Assembly: GCF_016808335.1 (NCBI RefSeq)
Contig: NC_053142.1
Coordinates: 51,951,992-52,015,991, forward strand
Source: Panicum virgatum
Lineage: Eukaryota > Streptophyta > Magnoliopsida > Poales > Poaceae
Reading direction: 5' to 3'
Length of the DNA: 64,000 nucleotides
Made by a program: the position numbers and the translations under genes. Under the pieces are notes generated by a model. It searched no databases. It saw only the letters and a program-made list of their open reading frames with translations, and was not told the origin of the DNA. This document shows positions 12,736-27,121 of this stretch, one piece after another. Every line of letters begins with the position of its first letter. Within the stretch, counting starts at the first letter, position 1.

Positions 12736-13202
12736 TTGTATATTGTGAGCGTGATTGTGGGTGGTGGCGTCAGACGACTAAGCATGGCGCATCTTCAAAG
12801 TACGCTTCTACGCACCGAAGACGCTTTCCAGGCAGCATCTGGTTCAAGCCCCAGCCCCAGCCCCACCATGGCACACAGTCATCTGACGTGGCGCGCAGTC
12901 GTCGGCACGACCGCCGCCTCTCCATCCATCCATCCGGCTCGAGGAGAGTGACGACGACCTGTGGCTGTGGCCGTGGGCAGGGGCAGATCCCGAAGCCGAC
13001 GCCTTGCCCGCGACGCCGACGACTCCACAGTCCACATCCACACGCCAAGCGGCCCAGCGGGGCGGGGCGCATGCGCATCTAGATCCGCGCCGCCAAGCTG
13101 ACCATTCAAACCAACGCCATCTTCTACCCGGGGTTCGGTCGCCGTTGTTATTACTACGCTGCTTCGTCCTCTGCTGCTTGCAGTCGTTGCGGACGGGTGG
13201 CG

Positions 13203-15499
13203 ATGGCTGCGGCGGCGAGGAATGCGGGCGTCCTCGCGCTCTTCGACGTCGACGGCACCCTCACGGCGCCGCGCAAGGTACCCTTTCCTGGATCTGTTTT
13301 GCTTTTTTGTTGGGGTGTTAAGTCGTTGCCAGCCCCGCGCTGTTTCTCTGAAATAATAATCTCGTGCTTCTCTGGGACAGGCGGTGACGCCTGAGATGCT
13401 TGAGTTCATGAAGCAGCTGCGCCAGGTGAGAATTGAGATCGCACATCCTCCTACTCCTTGACGCTATTCTGGTCTCAAGGAGAATTACAGTGTCGTTTTC
13501 ATCTTGGGAGCAGCATGTCACCGTGGGCGTGGTGGGCGGATCCGATCTGGTGAAGATTACCGAGCAGCTCGGCAGGACAGGTCTGGGATGTGCACACTCA
13601 ACTTTGGCCACGATCTGTTGTTGACCGGAATTGCACATTGTTGCTAAACCTTGCAAGGAGATGTTGAATTGGTCTAGTCCTTTTCCCTTTTTGCAGTTAT
13701 TACTGACTACGATTACGTCTTCTCCGAAAATGGCCTCGTTGCACACAAGAACGGAGAGCTAATTGGAACTCAAGTAAGTCTTTGGGTACTGCAAGCATAC
13801 TCTGTCTTGTATCCAGTGACGGGCTGAATCTGATATCAACAAATTTAGTTGCAAGGAAATGTTACTAAAGAAAGCAAAATCAAGTTACTGACTGGGCCTG
13901 CTACTCTACTAGAATATCTGACTTCTCTAGGTTCTTGTATATGCTGATGCTGAACTTTTGCTTTCTGCAGAGTTTGAAATCATTTCTTGGAGAAGACAAG
14001 CTGAAGGTGAGCATGTGTGTATTCACTTTCTTTCACTGGTTCCATTGATCCAATATCAGGCTTGCTAAAGTTTTGCATATGTTTCTCAGGAATTTATTAA
14101 CTTCACCCTTCATTACATTGCTGACTTGGATATCCCAATTAAAAGGTCGGTGAAGAACCTTATTAAATAACTCTGTTCTGCACAACCTTATTAAATAACT
14201 CTGTTCTGCACTAGCTCAGTGATGATTACTGACCACTACTGAATGTTTGCTCAGGGGTACCTTCATAGAGTTCCGAAGTGGAATGATTAATGTTTCTCCG
14301 ATAGGGAGAAACTGTAGTCAAGAAGAACGTGAAGAATTTGAGAAGTACGATAAGGTATGAATCCTTTACTAGAAATCAATAATCTTTCTTAGTCGGAGGT
14401 GGAAAGTTATCGAAGATACATGAACGGAAACAATGGATTTCCTGCAGGTGCATAACATTCGACCTAAAATGGTATCTGTGCTTCGTGAAAAGTTTGCTCA
14501 CTTCAACTTGACATTTTCTATTGGAGGGCAGATTAGTTTTGATGTGAGTATCCTAGACTTGTATGCATATTTCTTTTTTGAAAATAATTGGAATAATGGT
14601 ATTTACTACTGTGCACTAAAATTACAGGTATTTCCCCAAGGTTGGGACAAAACGTACTGCTTGAGATATCTTGAGGAATTTCAAGAAATTCATTTCTTTG
14701 GGGATAAGACCTACAAGGTGATAATATCGGTCTAATTAGTATCTTATCATATAAAAGTATTTAATTTGTTTGTGTGGATATGTAGCTTCTTGTTAGGACC
14801 CCAAAATACTAAAATAGCGTGTTTCGATATATGTTTCCTTTTGCAAGCCACTGATATATATTTTTATGTTATCGTTTCATTTTCTGGCTAGTGACCAGCA
14901 GCTTCATAACATGGCCTGCGTTGGATAATTTCTTTGACAAATTCTTCTCTTCCATTGAATAGGGTGGCAATGATTACGAGATATTTGAATCTGAAAGAAC
15001 AGTTGGTCATACAGGTATGCTGATTGTATTCCCATGCTTATTAATCTGCAATGTCACCTAACAGAAATGGAGATATTTTTTACTTCTTAGTTAATAAAAA
15101 GAAATAGGAAACCAGCACATCAGTGGAAAATGAAAATCACATGTCAGGACCCAAGAGGATAGGTATCAGCGTAACAATGAAGTATACAAAGATGCAACTA
15201 GCACAAAACGATTAGTTGCAGGTCAACTGTTATTAATACCAGTTAATAATAGCGAATCAGTGATCTGATCAAACTTACTGGGGATTTTTCCATTGTTAAT
15301 ATCTTGCATGAAATTTTGGCTCCAGAGCTTAATTTTACTGTGAGAAATGATAACTTTTTGACCATCATAGCAGCTGTATCACAATTGATTCACCCACCTT
15401 TGCTGTTGTTCACGTGCTGATTCAATGTCATTTTGATTTGCAGTTACCAGCCCTGATGACACAGCACAGCAGTGCAGATCTCTGTTCATGGCAAAGTGA
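13203..15499 (+). CDS. PMM: Phosphomannomutase (PMM)
   Basis: Cytosolic PMM (EC 5.4.2.8) interconverts mannose-6-phosphate and mannose-1-phosphate, feeding GDP-mannose for ascorbate, glycosylation and cell wall. Eleven exons join to 249 residues: 13203-13277, 13381-13425, 13514-13580, 13697-13773, 13971-14006, 14090-14145, 14255-14354, 14448-14543, 14628-14717, 14963-15014 and 15444-15499. All borders are GT-AG. The HAD nucleophile motif FDVDGTLT lies at residues 14-21 (Asp15 and Asp17). Cap-domain words [23 protein letters not shown] and [19 protein letters not shown] are typical of eukaryotic PMM, as is the C-terminal [18 protein letters not shown] metal-binding region. Length equals the usual plant enzyme (about 248 residues). 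The ATG at 13203 is the first in frame near the motif. It is convergent with the RRM gene at 16675-19578. I see no lesion. Confidence 0.96.
14156..14211. repeat. 28-bp tandem duplication in a PMM intron
   Basis: Two adjacent exact copies of a 28-base unit beginning AACCTTATTAAATAACTC lie at 14156-14183 and 14184-14211, inside the intron after exon 6. They do not touch a splice site. Confidence 0.9.
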
Positions 15500-16674
15500 T
15501 CTCCAGCTTATTTACAACACATTAATTTACTCCAAATTTTATCATGTGCCTAAGTATAATATAAATGGCCTAGCAGATCTTTCATTGAAAGCATCTTTTT
15601 GCATTTTTCTTGATGGCCACATCACATGCCACCATTTTTTTTTGCTTCCAAGTCCAAACAGATTGTACTGCTTCACGCTCACAGATGTTCAGACTGCATG
15701 TGTACACTTCGCGCAAATAAATGAAAATTACCTTTTACTGTACCTTGTGCTTGAGTGCATCCTGATACTGGGTGATGTAAGACGATAATGATGCATTGCC
15801 TTTGTTGGCTATTGTTTGCTACAATCACAAAATCTTAGCGCAAGGCATCGAAAGCAACCACCAGAAATGCCTTTCAGCTGCTTAAAATGCTTTGGAGTAT
15901 GGAAGCATACTGATTTTTTTTACCATCTCGAAACAAAATCGGTTTGCAGTTTTTGACTGAACTATGATACTTCGCATAGGCCCTTTGTAATCGTGTGAAG
16001 CGGACGGGAGCTTTTGACAGCTAAGTAGAGCTGGGTAACAGTCACGGAACTCTGAAGCAGCATTCCCTGCTGAAAGAACCGTTAAAATATGCTGTTTGCT
16101 GGGAAGGAAAGTCACTGCCAAATTATCATGGACTAATATATATGTTTTTAAAAAAAAGGATACTCATCACGAGAACATATTGATTAGGTGAACCCAACAA
16201 CATTTAAGAAGCACACGCATGCACTCATTTCTTGAACACATTGGACAAACGTTGTACTGAATTTCCCAGAAAACCCAAAGATGCTTAACTGAACAAATAA
16301 GCATCTCCAATACACCAACAAGCAACGCGCATGGCACATCCATTGCGTACCAATAACAGCACATCGAGATAACATTTAACTTCATTCAAGAATCTAAATT
16401 ATAAACTCGATTGGTCATCACTTGGCAGTTGGCACCATAAGCAAGTAAGCAACCATGCAAAGATGCCATTCTCTGTAAAAACCCCAAACTCCACTAACAT
16501 TGTTTTCCAACAACCATAATCTAAGTACTTAAGTAAGCTACTAAGGTTAGGATACAGTTTCTTCCATGAGGGAGAACTGTAGTCTAATTGAAGTGCTGCA
16601 AACCACATTTATCTGAAGAGCAACCTGCTAATTTATATCAAACTACAGGTAGCCTGATGAAGATGATTGTTAAG
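15500..16674. other. Intergenic region between convergent genes, presumed 3' UTRs
   Basis: This holds the 3' flanks of PMM (plus) and the RRM protein gene (minus). No coding signal is visible. Poly(A) signals could lie here, but none stands out enough to place. Confidence 0.5.
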
Positions 16675-19578
16675 TTAGACAACCGAACCTCCTTTCTTGC
16701 TCCCACCTGAATGTGCCAAATGAACCTTTGAGCAAGCTTGAGAAGGATTCATCACAGGGGCATCTTTCTTGGGAATAGCATGAGGCTCAAAGCCAGGTGG
16801 ACCACTCCACACAGTTGCATCTTTCTTGGCTACAGCAGGAGGCTCAAAGCCAGGTGGACCAGTCCACACAGGCGCATCTTTCGTCGCAACAGCATGGGGC
16901 TCAATGCCAGGTGGACACGTCCAACCTTCCAACTGAGAAGGATCAGAAGCAACAGAGTGTGACACAGAAGATGAACGGACCGGTTCAGATCCAGGCGGGC
17001 CTTCCGGCTGAGATGTTTGATCAGCAGCAGTTCCAGATTCACTGCCTTGTCCCTGGTACACGGTTGGCGTGTTGTACGAGGATCCATAATAGTATGGGGT
17101 GTATGCGGATTCACCATAATAGTATGGCCAGTGTGATGTTGGGATCCCAACAGCCATACTCGAGGGATCAGGGGAAGTGAAGTAGGAGTAGAAATGTGCC
17201 ATGTAGCTGACCATATCACTCGGCTGAACACCTGCAATTCTAACCGACAACACATGCCCCTCCAATGGGTAACCATTCATGTGAGTAATCGCAACAGCAG
17301 CAGAGTAAGCATCGGCAAATTTGACAAATCCAAATCCCTTGCTGACACCAGTGAACTTATCCACAACTACTTTCGCTTGAGTGATTTGACCACACGGCAG
17401 GAAAAGTTCCATCAGCTTCTCAGTAGTGACATATGGTGGGAGGTGGCACACGTATAGGTTAGTCATGTCAATTTGTTTGTGCACATTTGTGGCTGCATCA
17501 GATTCTGCAGGAAGCCTGGCTACTCTCACAGCTAGGGTGCTTCCTCCAATCTGGTAACCATCCAAATGTTGGAGTGCAGCAGCAGCAGAAGAAGCATTAG
17601 CATACCTAATCATGCCATACCCAGGTTCATCAAACTTCTTAGCTTGAACAATTTCTCCATATGGGCAAAAAAGCTGCACCAGTTGATCACAGGTCACAGC
17701 TGATGGAACTCTGCCAACATACAGATTGGCCATGTCTATTTCTTTTACGAACTTGCTACCTGACTGCGAACAACCAGAGTCTACTGCATTGACTGGACAA
17801 GGCTCTGATCCCTTGACTACTAGCCTCTTTCCTTCAATCAGATACCCATCCATGTGCTTTACAGCCTTGGTTGCTGAGTTTGTATCTGCATATATCACAA
17901 GACTATACTCCACATTCATCACCACTCTGTCAATCTGACCAAAGGGTATGAAAAGACTAACAAGCTTGTCAGCAGTAATGGACTGCGGAAGGTTGGTGAC
18001 GTAAAGTCTACACTTTTTGATTTCTGGAGAGATATTTGTTACCAAGTGTCGTGGATGCTGCGAAACTGAGCTGGACTCTGATGGAGAAAGACCAGCAACT
18101 CTGACCAAGATGGCTTCCCCTTCAATCAGTGCTCCATTCATCAATGCAATTGCCTCGGCAGCACAATGGGAATCAGCAAATTTGACAAATCCGTATCCTC
18201 TACTTGAGTTATTGGTTTGTTCCGCCACTCGCGCATGGGTGATCTTACCAAATGGCAGGAAAAGCTCCACCAACTTGGCAGTGCTCATGGATGAGGGGAT
18301 GTTACAGACATATAGATTAGACATGTCAATGTCTCTGAGGGTCCTATTTTCAGCATGTGATTCCACAGGTGAGCTTGATGGTCTAGGAGGCATACCAGAT
18401 ACTAGAACCTCTATCTTCCTCCCCTCAATCAGATGTCCGTTCAACTGCATAACAGCAAGTGCTGCATCGTGGGCATCAGAGAACTTCACAAAGCCATATC
18501 CTTTACTTAATCCTGTCGTGTAATCCATGGCTACCTTTGCACTAGTGACTTGCCCATAAGGTACAAAAAGATCGAGCAATTTGTCCTTATTCATGAGCAA
18601 GGGAAGGTTGCGGACAAACAGGTTACTTGTGTCCATTTCTTTTGTTGGCGGATGAGCAGTCTCTGATAAAGCATGAACAGATGGATTGGATCCTGATGAT
18701 GAAGCATTAGCCACTCTGACCACTAGCATTTTCCCCTCGATCATGCGTCCATTCATGCATTTAATAGCTTCAGCAGCACAACGGGGATCAGCATACTTCA
18801 CAAAGCCATATCCCTTGCTCACACCAGTGAAACAATCATCCACAACTCTTGATCTAACAATTCTTCCAAATGGTAGAAATAGTCCGATGAGCTTGTGAGA
18901 AGCCACGGAAGGTGGTAGGTTACCTACAAACAAATTAGTGTCATCCCATTCTTTCAGCTTTTCCCCATCATGGGGTGAGGAAAATGAGTGTTCTTGTCTC
19001 TTACACAGGTGCTTGTCCTGGTCATCAGATTGAGCTTTCCTTTTCTCTAAGGTAGCAGCGGCAAAACTTTCAGTACTGTATGTATAACAAGATACATCAG
19101 CAGCAAACTTGACAGATAACCGTTTTTTGAACGGCACTATTTCCTTTTCTTTGGGCACTGATACCTCCTTCTGCACAGAGTTGCTGTGCCTTAGCACTTG
19201 TTTCAGCTCTTTCTTACTTTGTCCCTGTTCCAAAGGTTGCAAATAGTTGGACTTCTTCTCAACAAATTCATCTTCGTCAGCCATCAGACCATGACATGGC
19301 TTAGCCTCATACAGCTGCTTCCTGCCAACTGGATGAGATGAGCCACACTTGCCGCCGCCTTCATCACTGCAAAGCTCTAGTTTGAAATCACTAGAACCCT
19401 CATCTTCAGGCAGAGCAGTACCATCACAGTGCTCCACATCCTGTGGCTCATCATCATCGTCACCATAGAATTCATATTCATATGGTTCTTCTTCCTCACT
19501 GCCTTCTTCATAACCAGCAGCAGCACTCATGCTATCACTCTCCTGCAGCCGACCAATCAAGCCACTTTCGCCGCCCAT
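16675..19578 (-). CDS. Six-RRM RNA-binding protein with PPG(F/I)EP repeats
   Basis: One uninterrupted coding exon encodes 967 residues. An acidic N-terminus (residues 25-60) and a charged linker precede six RNA recognition motifs at about 214-290, 318-395, 420-496, 523-590, 617-687 and 706-783. RRMs 1, 2, 3 and 6 carry good RNP1 (KGYGFVKY, KGYGFVKF, RGYGFVKF, KGFGFVKF) and RNP2 (NLFVGNLP, NLYVCHLP) motifs. RRM4 has lost the aromatic RNP1 (EYSLVIYA) and RRM5 has a weak one (PGYGMIRYA), so those two may not bind RNA in the usual way. After a Tyr-rich stretch (818-841), PPGxEP occurs four times (861, 889, 908, 927) with a repeat of about 19 residues. The RRMs resemble the single RRM of plant SF1-like splicing factors, so a nuclear role in pre-mRNA processing is likely but inferred. 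The ATG at 19578 is chosen because the upstream in-frame stretch is hydrophobic and resembles intron or UTR. Confidence 0.9.
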   Translation of the reverse strand: MGGESGLIGRLQESDSMSAAAGYEEGSEEEEPYEYEFYGDDDDEPQDVEHCDGTALPEDEGSSDFKLELCSDEGGGKCGSSHPVGRKQLYEAKPCHGLMADEDEFVEKKSNYLQPLEQGQSKKELKQVLRHSNSVQKEVSVPKEKEIVPFKKRLSVKFAADVSCYTYSTESFAAATLEKRKAQSDDQDKHLCKRQEHSFSSPHDGEKLKEWDDTNLFVGNLPPSVASHKLIGLFLPFGRIVRSRVVDDCFTGVSKGYGFVKYADPRCAAEAIKCMNGRMIEGKMLVVRVANASSSGSNPSVHALSETAHPPTKEMDTSNLFVRNLPLLMNKDKLLDLFVPYGQVTSAKVAMDYTTGLSKGYGFVKFSDAHDAALAVMQLNGHLIEGRKIEVLVSGMPPRPSSSPVESHAENRTLRDIDMSNLYVCNIPSSMSTAKLVELFLPFGKITHARVAEQTNNSSRGYGFVKFADSHCAAEAIALMNGALIEGEAILVRVAGLSPSESSSVSQHPRHLVTNISPEIKKCRLYVTNLPQSITADKLVSLFIPFGQIDRVVMNVEYSLVIYADTNSATKAVKHMDGYLIEGKRLVVKGSEPCPVNAVDSGCSQSGSKFVKEIDMANLYVGRVPSAVTCDQLVQLFCPYGEIVQAKKFDEPGYGMIRYANASSAAAALQHLDGYQIGGSTLAVRVARLPAESDAATNVHKQIDMTNLYVCHLPPYVTTEKLMELFLPCGQITQAKVVVDKFTGVSKGFGFVKFADAYSAAVAITHMNGYPLEGHVLSVRIAGVQPSDMVSYMAHFYSYFTSPDPSSMAVGIPTSHWPYYYGESAYTPYYYGSSYNTPTVYQGQGSESGTAADQTSQPEGPPGSEPVRSSSVSHSVASDPSQLEGWTCPPGIEPHAVATKDAPVWTGPPGFEPPAVAKKDATVWSGPPGFEPHAIPKKDAPVMNPSQACSKVHLAHSGGSKKGGSVV

Positions 19579-20835
19579 TGTTGTGCTGACAATTGGTTCA
19601 TAAAGGAGAAGATTAGCTAGCTGAAAAAAATGGAGGAAATGTATACCTCTGAAGCACAAAAAAGAACAAGTATAAAGCAAATAGTGGACAGCTAAACATG
19701 CAGCATCTTATTAAAAGAAAAACATTGAATTTCAAATGAAAACTTTGCGACCAACTTCTGCACAACTTGGATTATGAGTTGCATGGTGTGTTACTGACAA
19801 ACTAAACACGATCCGCATAACTGATTGATCATGTAAACTTCAAGTATTTGGACAGAAAGAGATAGCAACCAGCTCCTTATGTTTTTGCACAGTTTGCCTT
19901 GTTACCAGGTACATAATCGGCTAGGTTGATACTGCAATATGCGCTATCACTCTATCAGCACAATAGTCTAACGCAATCTGCAGAACTGTTAAATCTTCGA
20001 GCAAATAATCAAGCTACTAGTGTATACAGCAGTTAATCCCACTCCTCTAGTTCAATCCAACTTAATTTTTTTTATATACAAAATTAATCCATGGCATATG
20101 CCTGTGTGCTAATTTTTCCCAGAGGATTTTCGTACTCTTTATCCAACACGAATGCTAACTACAGCCATTTTCCTTCCTATCCCCTATTAGTTTTGAGCGT
20201 GCAGCGCTCCTACCTTCAATTTTCTTTTTTCTTTCCTTCTTCTTTGGTTATAAAACATGATGCTAATCCAAAACCCTACCAAGGATAATAACCAAAAAAA
20301 TCAGAGGCGTGTACGTACGACGGTGAGACGGAAAACCCCATGCCATGGAACACGGCAACGAAAGCAACGCAGGGAGGGAGGATCAACCACCCGATTCCTC
20401 CGCAATGAGAAAGCAAGCAACGAAGGCAAGAGCAATGGGGGGTTTAGGGGACGAGGTAGCGCGGGGAAATGTACCTCCGATCGGAAATGCGAAGTTGCGG
20501 AAGCGACGGCGCGAGCGATGCAACCGAGAAGGCAGTTTGGTTTGGTTGGAACCCAAGTTGTGTGCAGTACGGCTGTGGAGTAGCAGCTGCGAAGGACTAG
20601 GAAGAGTGGACGCGCGGGCCGAGCAGCAAAAGTATCCGAAGGAGGCGGCGCGGAGGTGGTGGAAGTGGTGGGTGGTTGGGTGGTGGAGTTGGGGTTTTCC
20701 CCTCCTCTGCAATGGAGGGGAGAGGAAGTGGAGAGCAGCAGGAGAAGGGGAGGCGACGCGCTAGTTCACAGGGACGGGAATTGCGTGCAGGCCCTTGGGT
20801 TGGGCTCCGTACGAAGCAGGCAGGCAGGCAGGGAG
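19579..20835 (-). promoter_or_regulatory. Probable 5' UTR, leader intron and promoter of the RRM gene
   Basis: Upstream of the ATG at 19578 the DNA is AT-rich until a GC-rich island at about 20320-20830. This is the usual layout of a grass gene with a non-coding first exon in the island and a leader intron. The frames in the island show no protein domain. The transcription start was not located. Confidence 0.4.
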
Positions 20836-21040
20836 AGTGGAGAAGCGAAGATGCCCCTGTACCAGGGGCTGAATCGCAAAACATACATCAATCGGTCATC
20901 TTTTCTTCCCGGGAAATACGGGGTGCAGCCAGAGGCCAGGGCAGTACAGTAGCTAGCGTGATGGAAGTGTGGTAGGACAGATGCACACGCCATTGCAATC
21001 GATTGCTGTTATCTTGATTTGTGTAACGGTGTGTCACCCC

Positions 21041-21262
21041 AGGGTTAATCATTTTGTTTTCCGGTGAAATCCCGGTGATCGGCAGGAACGGAATTCCGGT
21101 GAATTTCGGCAAATTTCGGTGAATTTCGGACGATGTTTTTTTGAATTTTAAATTTTCAAAACGAAATTTTTCGAAAATACCGAAATATTTTTCCCCGATA
21201 CCGAGCGGAAACGAAAAATTTCGCCGAAATTCGGCGAAATTTCGCCGAAATTTCAAACCCTG
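21041..21262. mobile_element. hAT-like MITE, 222 bp
   Basis: The unit is flanked by GTCACCCC (21033-21040 and 21263-21270) and has short inverted ends AGGGTT and AACCCTG. The interior is largely self-complementary, with reiterated AAATTTCGG / CCGAAATTT words. The 8-bp duplication fits hAT. Confidence 0.7.
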
Positions 21263-22813
21263 GTCACCCCACACCAATCAGTTTAACCAAGCAAGGTATT
21301 TCTGCTAGATGTGCTATAAAAAGTGAGCAATCCACCACTACATTCATTTTAGTTGTTGTTCCATGGACTGTCATGTGTGCTATACATTTTGTTGCAAAGT
21401 TTGAGCACTGCTATATTTACTATTTGTTGCAAAGTGGAAACCACAGCACACATGTGCCCATCTGCTCACACGTGTTAGGAAATGACAACATCATTTTTTA
21501 ACAGTGTCTCATTGTTCTTAAATTGATTGGTTATACGGTCTACAAGTCCCTAAAATTTGTATCCTACCTCAAATATCCACTCGTTTTGCTGGCAATTGGC
21601 GATATTATTTGGTCTCACATCAAATCAGCACCAGCCACCAGCCAACCAATAATATTTTTCTTTCATAGCAAATCAGCACAAGCCACCAGCCACAGCTAGC
21701 CGAGCAAAATGGTGCTCTTCTATATGCCGCAGCAGATACAATAGTGCTCAGCGTAGGGTGAACTTTTTGCAATTTAGATTTTTTTTAAAAAAATATTCAC
21801 GTTTGGAGTCCAGGATGAACTAACTCCATCCTTGAATCCTATGGGTCGGCGCCATGAGTAGCTGTCAAGATGGTGCCTATGTTACCTCGGCGCTGAGATC
21901 TATAGCGTCGATCGACACCGAGGTAGCTGCCATTTACCTTGCGTACCCGCCCCTCCTCTTCCGCGCTTTCATCAAATATGTCGATTGATGAGGTTCAACA
22001 AGTGGAGAGAAAGATGGGGGAGGAGACGAGGCAAACAAGGATGAAGGCTCAATCAGAAGATGAGAAACTGTTGCGATTTTGAGAGAAGAAGCAGGCAGCT
22101 CGGTGACGCAAGCTATGCCGTCGAACTGCTTGCCATGTCGGTGCCACCTTAGCAGTTTAAAATAGATGGTAGGAATACCGGCATCATGATTCATTACGTT
22201 AAGACGTGTTATCTCACGGCGCCGACCGCCAGGGACGAAAGATGGATTTAGTTGGCTCAGAAATCCAAATATGAATTCATTTAAAAAAAGAGGCTAAATT
22301 GTAAAAAGTTAGGTAGATTGACATACTGAACAGTCAAATCACCAAAGAATTTTACCTTACATAAATGAGCACATCGGTCTTGTCTCACTTTTCAAATGTT
22401 ATTTATTAGTATGAGCTTATACAAAATACTCTAAATAGATAGCCCGCATCCTACATTTCTCATGCTATTGCATCTATTGCAAAAGACAATATTAGCTATC
22501 CATTCACTTTATGTATTGCCAACCTCGGTAAGCAGTTGGCTGCAGTGTCTAGAGAACACGATAGAGGAAAATCCGAGTCTCTCTTCAGAAATAAAAAAAG
22601 GAGAAAATCTCACCAACGAGGAAAGCTCATCATCTGTACATGCAGAGATACGGAGATATCCTTTCTACTTTTAAGACAAAAGCCCCAAATTACTAATAAG
22701 ACTTTATTAAAGGGCCAATATGAAAGAACACATGCCTTTACCTTTGAAACATGAAAAGTGTAAAATCCTACCTCCACAAGGGTCCCAACTGATAACTCCT
22801 CGTGCTCGTCGGG
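21263..22813. other. Intergenic region upstream of taspase
   Basis: AT-rich DNA with no coding support. It should hold the taspase promoter near its 3' end; no clear TATA motif was placed. A GC-richer patch at about 21840-22240 looks transposon-derived, but its ends were not defined. Confidence 0.4.
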
Positions 22814-26433
<3,620 letters not shown>

Positions 26434-26778
26434 CAGCGGGCCTGTCTCTGTTGGCAATCGCATTTGCTGTGAAACAGCTGCAAAAGCACTTGTTTTTTTT
26501 TTGGGCACTCATTCATTCTGAATTATTTGAACAGTATTTGATGAATCATTCGAACATCATGTGACCTTAGTTGTCTCGTTAACCTCTCCCCCGAATACAG
26601 ATGAGACGAGAGCTCACTTTATTTTATCATTGCGTGTACAATTCGTGTATGTAGTTCATTGATCCCGTATATATGCATACGGGTATAAATGGTGGTATCC
26701 CAATCGTATATGTCCCTGCGTGTTCGTGTAGCAGAGAAACAAATCCTATTACGCACGAGCACTTGAGAATTATGCTCG

Positions 26779-27112
26779 GGCTGTGTTTGGTTGCGCTCTG
26801 TAAAGTTTTTGAAAAGACATCTTTCTATATTTGAAGTACTAAACATAGACTAATCACAAAAATAATTACAGAACTCGTCTGTAAATCGCGAGACGAATCT
26901 AATGAGCCTAATTAATCCGTCATTAGATGTATTTATTGTAGCATTACTGTAGCAATTTAGCATCTAATTACAACCTAATTAGGTTCATTAGATTCGTCTC
27001 GCTATTTACAGACAGCAGTCGCAATGTGTTTTTTATTTCGTCTAGATTTAAGTCTCTATGCAGGTGCCGGGAAATTTTTTTGGAATTTTGGTTTTTTCAA
27101 CTAAACACGGCC
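26779..27112. mobile_element. MITE, 334 bp, Harbinger/Tourist-like, next to the amylase stop codon
   Basis: The ends GGCTGTGTTTGGTTG and CAACTAAACACGGCC form imperfect inverted repeats (13 of 15) with TCG on each side (26776-26778 and 27113-27115). The interior contains the inverted words CGTCTGTAAATCGCGAGAC and ATTAGATTCGTCTCGC, common in grass MITEs. It ends 9 bp beyond the alpha-amylase stop codon and is related to 55005-55338. Confidence 0.75.
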
Positions 27113-27121
27113 TCGGTTGGT

